6,674 nt of DNA. It comes from Chelatococcus sp. Its GTDB lineage: Bacteria; Pseudomonadota; Alphaproteobacteria; Rhizobiales; Beijerinckiaceae. Below are positions 1-5,435 of this stretch, one piece after another. The stretch is from positions 1-6,674 of the forward strand of contig QFQY01000109.1 in NCBI GenBank assembly GCA_003248805.1, read 5' to 3'. The translations under genes and the position numbers were made by a program. Positions within the stretch are counted from its first letter, which is position 1; the number at the start of each line of letters is the position of its first letter. The notes beneath the pieces are model-generated. The model saw nothing but the letters and a program-made list of their open reading frames with translations. It searched no databases and was not told the origin of the DNA.

Positions 1-967
1 TCTCGTTGATCCCCGCCACCAGCTTCTGCATCTGCTCGTCGGACGTGTCGATCCGCAGCCGCGCCGAGAAATCCCCCGCAGCAGCCGCGGACACCACCTC
101 GCCCACATCCGTCACGACCGCTTCCATCGAACGCGCACGCTCGAGACGCGCCGCAGCCGCACTCCGCTCCGACGCCTCCAGCTCGCGGGCGCGCAGGAGG
201 CTTTCGCGCAGGGTCTGGAGCGAGCCGGCCATCTGCCCGATCTCGTCGCGCCGATCCGCGCCGCCGATCTCGCTGTCGAGGTCTCCCTCGGCGATGCCGC
301 GCATCGCGGCGTTGAGCCGCTGGAGCGGCCTCAGCACGCCCTCGCGGGCGATGACGAAGCCGAGGAGCAGGCCACCGACGATGCCGATGGCCGCCACGGC
401 GAGCTGCAGGAACTGGTAGCGGTCGACCGCGGCGAAGGCGTCGGCGCGGGTCTCCGCGATCGCCTTGCCGGACGCCGTCGTATAGGCCTTGACGGCATCC
501 GTGACCGTCCGCTGGCCTTCCAGACACATGGCGAGCGCGAGCTCGATGGCGACGCGGTTGCCGTTGGCCGTCCGCGCGGTCGAGACCATCGAGCGAATCT
601 GACCGAAATAGCTCTCGAGCCTGACCGAGACCTCGCCGAGCAGCCTCTTCTCCTCCTCGTCGGCGCCCGCCTCGAGCACCGGGAGACGGGCGAGCATCTC
701 CTTGACGCGCTTCTCCGTCTCGGCCGCGAACTCGGCATGTTTCTCCGGCTGGAGCGCGAGCTGGTAGGTCATGCGGCTCAGCGCGATGATGTCGATGCGC
801 AGGTCCATCGCCTCCTGCGTGACCTGGCCGGTCTGCTCGATGTCGAGCATCGAGCGTTTGAGCTGTGTCAGCCCCCACCAGCCGCAGATGGCGATGACGA
901 TGGCGACCGCGCTCATGGCGGCGACGACACCGGCGAACTTCTTCACGATCGAGGCGTGCTTCAGCAT
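1..967 (-). CDS. Methyl-accepting chemotaxis protein, N-terminal part (runs off the left edge)
   Basis: Inner-membrane chemoreceptor that would sense a periplasmic or membrane signal and control CheA. Translating the minus strand from the ATG at 967-965 gives 322 uninterrupted residues to the window edge. Residues 11-33 form a first membrane helix (FAGVVAAMSAVAIVIAICGW), followed by a mostly helical sensor region of about 150 residues. Residues about 184-206 form the second membrane helix. A HAMP domain follows at about 207-260, with the family's DEIG motif at 241-244. From about 275 an AAAAGDFSARL stretch begins a second HAMP-like unit. The methylation helices and signalling hairpin would lie outside the window, so the class rests on the TM-sensor-TM-HAMP-HAMP order; a histidine kinase or cyclase output cannot be strictly excluded. 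A weak AAGG lies about 11 bases before the ATG. No neighbouring che or flagellar gene is visible. The ligand cannot be inferred. Confidence 0.85.
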   Translation of the reverse strand, partial: MLKHASIVKKFAGVVAAMSAVAIVIAICGWWGLTQLKRSMLDIEQTGQVTQEAMDLRIDIIALSRMTYQLALQPEKHAEFAAETEKRVKEMLARLPVLEAGADEEEKRLLGEVSVRLESYFGQIRSMVSTARTANGNRVAIELALAMCLEGQRTVTDAVKAYTTASGKAIAETRADAFAAVDRYQFLQLAVAAIGIVGGLLLGFVIAREGVLRPLQRLNAAMRGIAEGDLDSEIGGADRRDEIGQMAGSLQTLRESLLRARELEASERSAAAARLERARSMEAVVTDVGEVVSAAAAGDFSARLRIDTSDEQMQKLVAGINE

Positions 968-1169
968 GTCCGAACGGGCCTTGGATTGGGGATGCGGAAA
1001 ACGACGAGGATAGGCGGATCAGGACGGCGTAGCTCGACCGACCCCGGCATCCCGCTCCCCAAGACCGAACCGAGAGGGGCCTGGCGGCTTCTTCCGATGT
1101 CCGCAGGCGGCGGGCCGCAGCAGCTGGAAAATCGGTCTCGTCGTTCGCCGACACCATAGGCCGTCACGC

Positions 1170-1185
1170 TTAACGAAGCCTTGAC
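1170..1185 (+). promoter_or_regulatory. Candidate CtrA-type binding site
   Basis: TTAA at 1170-1173, seven bases, then TTGAC at 1181-1185. This differs at one base from the alphaproteobacterial CtrA consensus TTAA-N7-TTAAC. It lies 113 bases before the SDR start and about 200 bases before the chemoreceptor start, so it could serve either gene. CtrA often controls motility and chemotaxis genes in this class. The site is short and assigned by motif only. Confidence 0.3.
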
Positions 1186-1213
1186 CGGAACGGCCGCGGG
1201 GCAGGCATCCGCC

Positions 1214-1260
1214 AAAGCGCTTTTCAGAGCGGGGCGAAATGCTTTAGGAGCATTCCAATC
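1214..1260. repeat. Palindrome-rich intergenic repeat fragment
   Basis: This stretch holds the perfect 10-bp palindrome AAAGCGCTTT (1214-1223) and, further on, ATGCTTTAGGAGCAT (1239-1253), an inverted repeat with five-base arms. ATGCTTTAG at 1239-1247 recurs on the opposite strand at 3513-3521. Such modules resemble the degenerate intergenic repeats recalled from Rhizobiales genomes. The similarity between the two copies outside the shared 9-mer is weak. The rest of the 968-1297 gap shows no gene that I can support. Confidence 0.35.
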
Positions 1261-1297
1261 CGCGCAATCCACCCCATCGCGCATGAGGCAGGCGACC

Positions 1298-2308
1298 ATG
1301 ACGATCGAAGCGACCCCTCCGAGCCAGCAGCTCGTCACGGTCTTCGGCGGGTCGGGTTTTCTCGGGCGCCATGTCGTGCGCGCACTCGCCCAGCGCGGCT
1401 ACCGGGTCCGGGTCGCTGTGCGCCGTCCCGATCTCGCCGGGTTCCTCCAGCCGCTCGGCATCGTCGGCCAGATCCACGCCGTGCAGGCGAATCTGCGCTA
1501 TCCGGCCTCGATCGCCGCGGCGCTCAAGGGCGCCGACGCGGTGGTGAACCTGGTCGGCATCCTGCGCGAGGGCGGCCGGCAGCGCTTCGGCAGCGTGCAG
1601 GCGAACGGAGCCAAGGCGATCGCGGAGGCCTGCGCAAGGGCCGGGATCGATCGGCTCGTCCATGTCTCGGCCATCGGCGCTGCGTCCGAATCGGGATCGC
1701 ACTACGCGCGCAGCAAGGCCGAAGGCGAGGCCGCCACGTTCCGCGCGGTTCCCAACGCGGTCGTCCTCAGGCCCTCGATCATGTTCGGACCGGAGGACAG
1801 CTTCTTCAATCGCTTCGCCGCGATGGCGCGGCTGTCGCCGGTCCTGCCCCTGATCGGGGGCGGCACGACGCTGTTCCAGCCCGTCTTCGTGGGGGATGTC
1901 GCGGAGGCCGTTGCGCGGGCCGTGGGCGGGAGCGTTCCGGGCGGGCGCGTCTACGAGCTCGGCGGGCCCGAGCGCAAGAGCTTCAAGGAGCTGCTGGCCT
2001 ATATCTGCCAGGTCACGGGCCGCAAGCGCCTGCTGCTGCCGGTTCCGTTCCCGTTGGCCAAGCTCGGCGGGCGGATCAGCGAGGCGGTCGATTCGCTGAC
2101 CCTCGGCCTTCTGCCCGACGCGCTGATCCTCACGCGCGATCAGGTCACCCTTCTCGAAAGCGACAATGTCGTCTCGCAGGCGGCGATCACCGAGAAGCGC
2201 GACTTCGCCGGCCTCGGAATCGCGCCCACGTCGATCGAGGTTGTGGTGCCGTCCTATCTCTGGCGTTTCCGCAGGACCGGGCAGTTCGACGCCGCGCAGG
2301 CGAGCTGA
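1298..2308 (+). CDS. Complex I NDUFA9-type NAD(P)-binding SDR family protein
   Basis: Protein of 336 residues, an atypical or extended short-chain dehydrogenase. The Rossmann fold opens with VTVFGGSGFLGRHVV, giving the nucleotide-binding GGSGFLG at residues 17-23. NLVG at 84-87 ends the fourth strand, and HVSAIGA (122-128) precedes YARSK with Y136 and K140 in the YxxxK pattern. LRPSIMFGPED and QPVFVGDVAEAV follow, as in NDUFA9-like proteins, which in mitochondria are an accessory complex I subunit holding NADPH. In bacteria, members of this family are often labelled complex I NDUFA9 subunit family or NAD-dependent epimerase, and their role is poorly defined. No sugar-nucleotide specificity can be read. 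The start at 1298 is chosen because AGGCAGG lies just upstream; an in-frame ATG at 1283 would add five residues. It is a single gene, divergent from the chemoreceptor and convergent with the dehydrogenase. Cytosolic or membrane-peripheral; no signal peptide is seen. Confidence 0.85.
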   Translation: MTIEATPPSQQLVTVFGGSGFLGRHVVRALAQRGYRVRVAVRRPDLAGFLQPLGIVGQIHAVQANLRYPASIAAALKGADAVVNLVGILREGGRQRFGSVQANGAKAIAEACARAGIDRLVHVSAIGAASESGSHYARSKAEGEAATFRAVPNAVVLRPSIMFGPEDSFFNRFAAMARLSPVLPLIGGGTTLFQPVFVGDVAEAVARAVGGSVPGGRVYELGGPERKSFKELLAYICQVTGRKRLLLPVPFPLAKLGGRISEAVDSLTLGLLPDALILTRDQVTLLESDNVVSQAAITEKRDFAGLGIAPTSIEVVVPSYLWRFRRTGQFDAAQAS

Positions 2309-2322
2309 GCGCTACCCGCGCA

Positions 2323-2347
2323 CCCACCCTCGCCCGTGCGAGGTGGG
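2323..2347 (+). terminator. GC-rich hairpin after the SDR gene, possible terminator
   Basis: A stem of about ten base pairs with one bulged C (arms 2323-2333 and 2338-2347, loop CCGT) starts 15 bases after the SDR stop. It is followed by G/C-rich sequence with no T-run, so it is at best a weak or Rho-assisted terminator. Confidence 0.35.
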
Positions 2348-2393
2348 GCGGGCCCGGCGTGCGCAGGCGATCACCGCGATCATCCGTCGACAA

Positions 2394-2415
2394 TGTGAGG
2401 CCGTGCGGCCTCACA
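2394..2415 (-). terminator. Hairpin overlapping the stop codon of the hydroxyacid dehydrogenase gene
   Basis: A perfect inverted repeat, TGTGAGGCC (2394-2402) and GGCCTCACA (2407-2415), separated by GTGC. Read on the minus strand it ends the dehydrogenase gene: the TGA stop (2413-2411) lies inside the upstream arm. The bases after the hairpin on that strand begin TTGT, a short and poor T-tract. The perfect 9-bp GC-rich stem at a gene end favours a transcription terminator. Confidence 0.55.
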
Positions 2416-3406
2416 GCATGCTGGGCAGCACCCGGTTGGGCGGCTTGTGGCCGTCCATGAAGGTCTTGATGTTGACGATGACCTTCTCGCCCATCTCGGC
2501 GCGGCCCTCATGCGTCGCCGAGCCCATATGCGGCAGCACCACGATACGATGCTGGCGCGCGAGCTTGAGCAGGCGGGGGTTGATCGCCGGCTCGCTCTCG
2601 AACACGTCGAGCCCGGCGCCCGCCAGTTCGCCTGCTTCGAGCATGCGGGCGAGGGCGGTCTCGTCGACGATCTCGCCGCGCGCGGTGTTCACCAGGATGG
2701 CGTCCGGCTTCATCAGCTTGAGGCGCCGGGCGGACAGCAGATGGTAGGTCGCCGGGGTGTGCGGGCAGTTGACCGAGACGATGTCCATCCGGGCCAGCAT
2801 CTGGTCGAGCGAATCCCAGTAGGTCGCGTCGAGCTTCTCCTCGATCGCCGGATCGACACGGCGGCGGTTGTGGTAGTGGATCGAGAGGCCGAAGGCGAGC
2901 GCGCGGCGCGCCACCGCCTGGCCGATGCGGCCCATGCCGACGATGCCGAGGCGCTTGCCGGTGATCCGCCGCCCGAGCATCCAGGTGGGCGACCAGCCGG
3001 CCCAGTCGGTGTCGGGGATCACGCGCGCGCCTTCGGAGATCCGCCGCGCCACGGCGAGAATCAGCGCGATGGTCATGTCGGCCGTATCGTCGGTCAGCAC
3101 GCCCGGCGTGTTGGTCACGGTAATGCCGCGCTGCACGGCGCTGGCGACGTCGATGTTGTCGATGCCGTTGCCGAAATTCGCGATCAGCTTCAGCTGGTCG
3201 CCGGCCTGGGCGATGAGGCGCGCGTCGATCCTGTCGGTCACGGTCGGGACCAGCACCTCGGCGGTCCGCACCGCCTCGACCAGCGCCGCCGGCGACATCG
3301 GCTCGTCGTCGAGATTCAGGCGGGCGTCGAACAATTCGCGCATGCGCGTCTCGACCACGGCCGGCAGCTTGCGAGTCACGACGACCAGCGGCTTCTGCTT
3401 CGACAT
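2411..3406 (-). CDS. gyaR: D-2-hydroxyacid dehydrogenase (glyoxylate/hydroxypyruvate reductase, D-glycerate dehydrogenase type)
   Basis: Cytosolic oxidoreductase of 331 residues, the usual family length. It would reduce glyoxylate to glycolate or hydroxypyruvate to D-glycerate using NAD(P)H. The catalytic domain is split around the nucleotide-binding domain. FGNGIDNID (78-86) is the typical substrate-loop region. GIVGMGRIG (154-162) is the dinucleotide fold. The catalytic triad reads R243 (in NTARGEIVDE), E272 (in DVFESEP) and H293 (in LPHMGSAT). The second strand ends in HNRRR (179-183); arginines here generally favour NADP(H) over NAD(H), which is an inference. The start at 3406 is preferred over an in-frame ATG 15 codons upstream because GGGGGGAGG sits about five bases before it. 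The exact substrate cannot be separated from other D-isomer-specific dehydrogenases by sequence alone, so the symbol is provisional. Convergent with the SDR gene; it appears to be a single gene. Confidence 0.88.
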   Translation of the reverse strand: MSKQKPLVVVTRKLPAVVETRMRELFDARLNLDDEPMSPAALVEAVRTAEVLVPTVTDRIDARLIAQAGDQLKLIANFGNGIDNIDVASAVQRGITVTNTPGVLTDDTADMTIALILAVARRISEGARVIPDTDWAGWSPTWMLGRRITGKRLGIVGMGRIGQAVARRALAFGLSIHYHNRRRVDPAIEEKLDATYWDSLDQMLARMDIVSVNCPHTPATYHLLSARRLKLMKPDAILVNTARGEIVDETALARMLEAGELAGAGLDVFESEPAINPRLLKLARQHRIVVLPHMGSATHEGRAEMGEKVIVNIKTFMDGHKPPNRVLPSML

Positions 3407-3446
3407 CGCGTCCTCCCCCCTCGCGGATCTAGCGCCGCCGTTTGGC

Positions 3447-3463
3447 CTCAACCCATCGTTAAC
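3447..3463. promoter_or_regulatory. Candidate CtrA-type site upstream of the dehydrogenase and SH3 genes
   Basis: On the plus strand TCAA (3448-3451), seven bases, TTAAC (3459-3463), one mismatch from TTAA-N7-TTAAC. On the minus strand it reads TTAACGA-N4-TTGA, the same pattern as the site at 1170-1184. It is 42 bases upstream of the dehydrogenase start on the minus strand, within promoter range. Assigned by motif only. Confidence 0.28.
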
Positions 3464-3511
3464 CGCAGCGCCTCAGGAATCGCGGCGGGCGGCCTCTCGA
3501 TACCGCCGTTG

Positions 3512-3560
3512 TCTAAAGCATCGGACGGGCAAGTGCGAAGCGGTTTTCGGCCGTGGCGCA
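3512..3560. repeat. REP-like intergenic repeat of the Rhizobiales type
   Basis: The stretch starting TCTAAAGCATCGGACGG and continuing through AAGTGCGAAGCGGTTTTCGG to GCGCATGCG resembles a widespread degenerate intergenic element that I recall from Rhizobiales genomes, typified by a TCTAAAGCAT end and a GTGCGAAGCGGTTTTC core. The core contains short complementary arms (CGAA and TTCG). It lies in the 3407-3657 gap between the dehydrogenase and the SH3 protein. The family assignment is from memory of similar sequences, not from a search. Confidence 0.5.
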
Positions 3561-3657
3561 TGCGACTCAAGTGGCAGACGCCTCGCGTCGGCCGCCGTGG
3601 AGCGACCCGGACGGGCACGGGGTCGTTCCCGTGGTCGAATGTGAAGGGATGGGGTCA

Positions 3658-4182
3658 GTGACGATTCGCGCCGCCGCTTTGCTGCTTCTGCTCTGCCTCG
3701 CCGGGCCGGTCACCGCCGCCCGGGCGCAGGACGTGCAGACCGGGTCGGTCACGGGCCTGCCGGTGCCCCGCTTCGTCAGCCTCAAGTCGGACCGGGTCAA
3801 TCTGCGGGAAGGGCCTTCCAAGGAGCACCGCACGCGCTGGGTCTATCAGCGCGCCGGCCTGCCGGTCGAGGTCGTCGCCGAGTTCGAGACCTGGCGGCGC
3901 GTGCGCGACGCCGACGGCGTCGAGGGCTGGGTGCTCCACAGCCTGCTCTCGGGGCGGCGCACCGCGCTGGTCGCGCCCTGGTCGAAGGTGAAGGACGAGA
4001 CCTTCGCGCTGCGCCGCAACGCCGACGAGAACGCCGCCGTGGTGGCGCAGCTCCAGCCCAACGTCATCGCCAACGTCTCTTCCTGCGCCAATGCGTGGTG
4101 CCGGCTCTCCGTGGGCAAGACCGAAGGCTTCCTGAAGCAGGACCGCCTCTGGGGCGTCTACCCCAACGAGAAGCTCGACTGA
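3658..4182 (+). CDS. Exported SH3-domain (SH3b) protein of unknown function
   Basis: Protein of 174 residues from the chosen GTG start. Residues 1-23 form a typical Sec signal peptide: one arginine, a leucine-rich core and an ARA cleavage end before QD, so the mature protein should be periplasmic. Two tandem bacterial SH3 units follow. The first, about 37-98, has SDRVNLREGPS and ends in VEGWVLHSLL. The second, about 105-168, has FALRRNADENAAVVAQL and ends in EGFLKQDRLWGVY. The WRRVRDADGVEGWV and WCRLSVGKTEGFL segments are the matching halves of each repeat. The two cysteines in SSCANAWC may form a disulfide. Such domains usually bind peptidoglycan or peptides; no catalytic domain is present, so no enzyme function is proposed. 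GTG 3658 is preferred because GAAGGG (3643-3648) is well spaced from it; the in-frame ATG at 3649 directly follows that motif and would add three residues. Confidence 0.82.
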   Translation: MTIRAAALLLLLCLAGPVTAARAQDVQTGSVTGLPVPRFVSLKSDRVNLREGPSKEHRTRWVYQRAGLPVEVVAEFETWRRVRDADGVEGWVLHSLLSGRRTALVAPWSKVKDETFALRRNADENAAVVAQLQPNVIANVSSCANAWCRLSVGKTEGFLKQDRLWGVYPNEKLD

Positions 4183-4193
4183 TACGCGCTTGC

Positions 4194-4222
4194 CCGTTCC
4201 GCGCCCGCGGCGCGCGGAACGG
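4194..4222. terminator. Strong hairpin between convergent genes, probable bidirectional terminator
   Basis: A perfect 11-bp inverted repeat: CCGTTCCGCGC (4194-4204) and GCGCGGAACGG (4212-4222) around a seven-base loop. It begins 11 bases after the SH3 gene stop and ends 20 bases before the irr stop. There is no T-run on either side, so termination efficiency is uncertain, but its position between two converging stops is what a shared terminator would need. Confidence 0.55.
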
Positions 4223-4242
4223 CATGACATCGGCCGGGATCG

Positions 4243-4704
4243 TCAGCTCTCGATCTTGCGCAGGCGCACGACGACGTCGACCCGGCTGATCTCGTAGCCC
4301 TCCGGCGGCTGGGGCAGGGCCGAAACGTCGACGGCCGACGCCGGGATGTCGATGACGGTGTTCTCGCCCTCGACCATGAAATGATGATGATCGTCGTCGG
4401 CCGTGTCGAAATAGGTCTTGGCGCCGTCGATGGCGAGCTCGCGCAGCAGCCCGGCCTCGGTGAACTGGTGGAGCGTGTTGTAGATCGTCGCGAGGGAGAC
4501 CGGAATCCGCTCCTTCATCGCCTCTTCATACAGCATTTCGGCCGTGAGGTGCCGGTTGCCCTTGGCGAAGAGCACCCAGCCGAGCGACACGCGCTGGCGC
4601 GTCGGACGCAGCCCCACGCGCCGCAGCTTCTCGCGGATGTCGTGGAACAGGCAACCCTGTCGCGCCGCGGATCCCAGCCCCTGATGGGTCATCTGGTCGC
4701 TCAT
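4243..4704 (-). CDS. irr: Irr, heme-responsive Fur-family iron regulator
   Basis: Cytosolic DNA-binding repressor/activator of 153 residues, close to the family's usual length. In alphaproteobacteria Irr accumulates under iron limitation and controls heme synthesis and iron-use genes. The winged helix region contains RPTRQRVSLGWVLF (33-46), HLTAEMLYEEA (52-62) and VSLATIYNTLHQF (69-81), all strongly Irr/Fur-like. DDDHHHF at 103-109 supplies the histidine cluster that serves as the second heme site in Bradyrhizobium Irr. The end, GYEISRVDVVVRLRK, is typical of Irr. The only cysteine is C18 in GCLFHD, so the C-terminal CxxC zinc motifs of classical Fur are absent. GCLFHD corresponds to the Bradyrhizobium heme regulatory motif GCPWHD but lacks its proline. 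The start at 4704 has AAGGG a few bases upstream; the frame stays open to 4872 with no comparable site. Divergent from fabA. Confidence 0.93.
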   Translation of the reverse strand: MSDQMTHQGLGSAARQGCLFHDIREKLRRVGLRPTRQRVSLGWVLFAKGNRHLTAEMLYEEAMKERIPVSLATIYNTLHQFTEAGLLRELAIDGAKTYFDTADDDHHHFMVEGENTVIDIPASAVDVSALPQPPEGYEISRVDVVVRLRKIES

Positions 4705-4898
4705 ACCGGCCCTTGGCCCTTTCTCTCGGGCCCGGCCGCCGCCGGGCGCGCTTGTCGCATACACTGGAAATGTAAGAGTTCGATCCTGGCGCCGCAACCT
4801 GCGTCGCTCCGTCGCGGCTCTTTCGCTCACGCGCAACGGCGTGTTAGGCACGCGAGGCGAGCCGCCGGGCACGGCGGAGACAAGGGAGCAGCACGGGA
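4705..4898. promoter_or_regulatory. Divergent irr / fabA control region
   Basis: These 194 bases must carry the promoters of both irr (leftward) and the fabA-fabB unit (rightward). The least GC-rich part is about 4751-4780, containing CATACACTGGAAATGTAAG with a short TACA/TGTA inverted repeat; it is the best place to look for promoter or operator elements. I could not assign convincing -35/-10 pairs. A small hairpin, CCGCCG (4862-4867) and CGGCGG (4872-4877) with loop GGCA, sits just before the fabA ribosome binding site AAGGGAG (4882-4888). No clear Irr box (ICE) was recognised. Confidence 0.5.
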
Positions 4899-5411
4899 AT
4901 GCAGCGGCAATCGTCTTTCAGCTACGAGGAGATCCTCGCCTGCGGTCGCGGGGAACTGTTCGGGCCGGGTAATGCGCAGCTGCCGCTGCCGCCGATGCTG
5001 ATGTTCGACCGCATCACCGAGATCGCGGAGGAAGGCGGCGAGCACGGCAAGGGTCTCGTGCGCGCCGAGTTCGACATCAAGCCCGATCTCTGGTTCTTCG
5101 ACTGTCATTTCAAGGGCGATCCGGTGATGCCGGGCTGCCTCGGCCTCGATGCGCTCTGGCAGCTCACCGGCTTCTTCCTCGGCTGGCTCGGCCTGCCGGG
5201 CCGGGGCCGCGCGCTCGGCGTCGGCGAGGTCAAGTTCGCCGACCAGGTGCTGCCGAGCGTCAAGCGGGTGGTCTACGGGGTCGACTTCAAGCGGGTTTTC
5301 AAGTCCAAGCTCGTTCTCGGCATCGCGGATGGCTGGCTGGAGGCCGACGGCAAGCGCATCTATACCGTGTCCGACATGCGCGTCGGCCTGTTCAAGCCCG
5401 AATCCGCTTGA
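4899..5411 (+). CDS. fabA: 3-hydroxydecanoyl-ACP dehydratase / trans-2,cis-3-decenoyl-ACP isomerase (FabA)
   Basis: Cytosolic bifunctional enzyme of 170 residues (E. coli FabA has 172). It dehydrates 3-hydroxydecanoyl-ACP and isomerises the trans-2 product to cis-3-decenoyl-ACP, the branch point for unsaturated fatty acids. It has a single hot-dog fold. The catalytic residues are H70 in FDCHFKGDPVMPG and D84 in CLGLDALWQL; both fall at the same numbers as in the E. coli enzyme. LPPMLMFDRI (30-39) and the YTVSDMRVGLF end are also typical. The GDPVMPGCLGLDA signature separates it from FabZ. The start is supported by AAGGGAG ten bases upstream. fabB follows 131 bases downstream on the same strand, so the two are probably co-transcribed, as is common. 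The protein would act as a dimer with acyl-ACP substrates. Confidence 0.97.
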   Translation: MQRQSSFSYEEILACGRGELFGPGNAQLPLPPMLMFDRITEIAEEGGEHGKGLVRAEFDIKPDLWFFDCHFKGDPVMPGCLGLDALWQLTGFFLGWLGLPGRGRALGVGEVKFADQVLPSVKRVVYGVDFKRVFKSKLVLGIADGWLEADGKRIYTVSDMRVGLFKPESA

Positions 5412-5435
5412 GGGACCGGCCGGCCTGAGGAAAAG

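Noticed and set aside
1243..1259. Possible Irr box (ICE) TTTAGGAGCATTCCAAT
   Set aside because: The two halves match poorly as an inverted repeat and the stretch is better explained as part of the intergenic repeat fragment; there is no iron gene beside it.
2447..3661. Long plus-strand open frame opposite the hydroxyacid dehydrogenase gene
   Set aside because: It lies antisense to a clearly conserved enzyme, has a His/Arg/Asp-rich composition typical of reversed GC-rich codons, and shows no recognisable domain.
4378..4395. Short ATG/GAT tandem triplets
   Set aside because: This is the coding sequence of the DDDHHH metal/heme cluster of Irr, not an independent repeat.
4752..4776. TTGTCG ... 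TGTAAG as a fabA promoter
   Set aside because: The two elements are only 13 bases apart, too close for a standard promoter.
4778..4786. GTTCGATCC, resembling a tRNA T-loop
   Set aside because: No cloverleaf arms, anticodon stem or acceptor stem can be built around it; it is a chance match in the irr/fabA gap.
4705..4872. N-terminal extension of Irr to an ATG at 4872
   Set aside because: The frame is open, but the added 56 residues are Arg/Pro/Gly-rich, do not resemble Irr, and would run through the divergent promoter region; the ATG at 4704 has a suitable ribosome binding motif.
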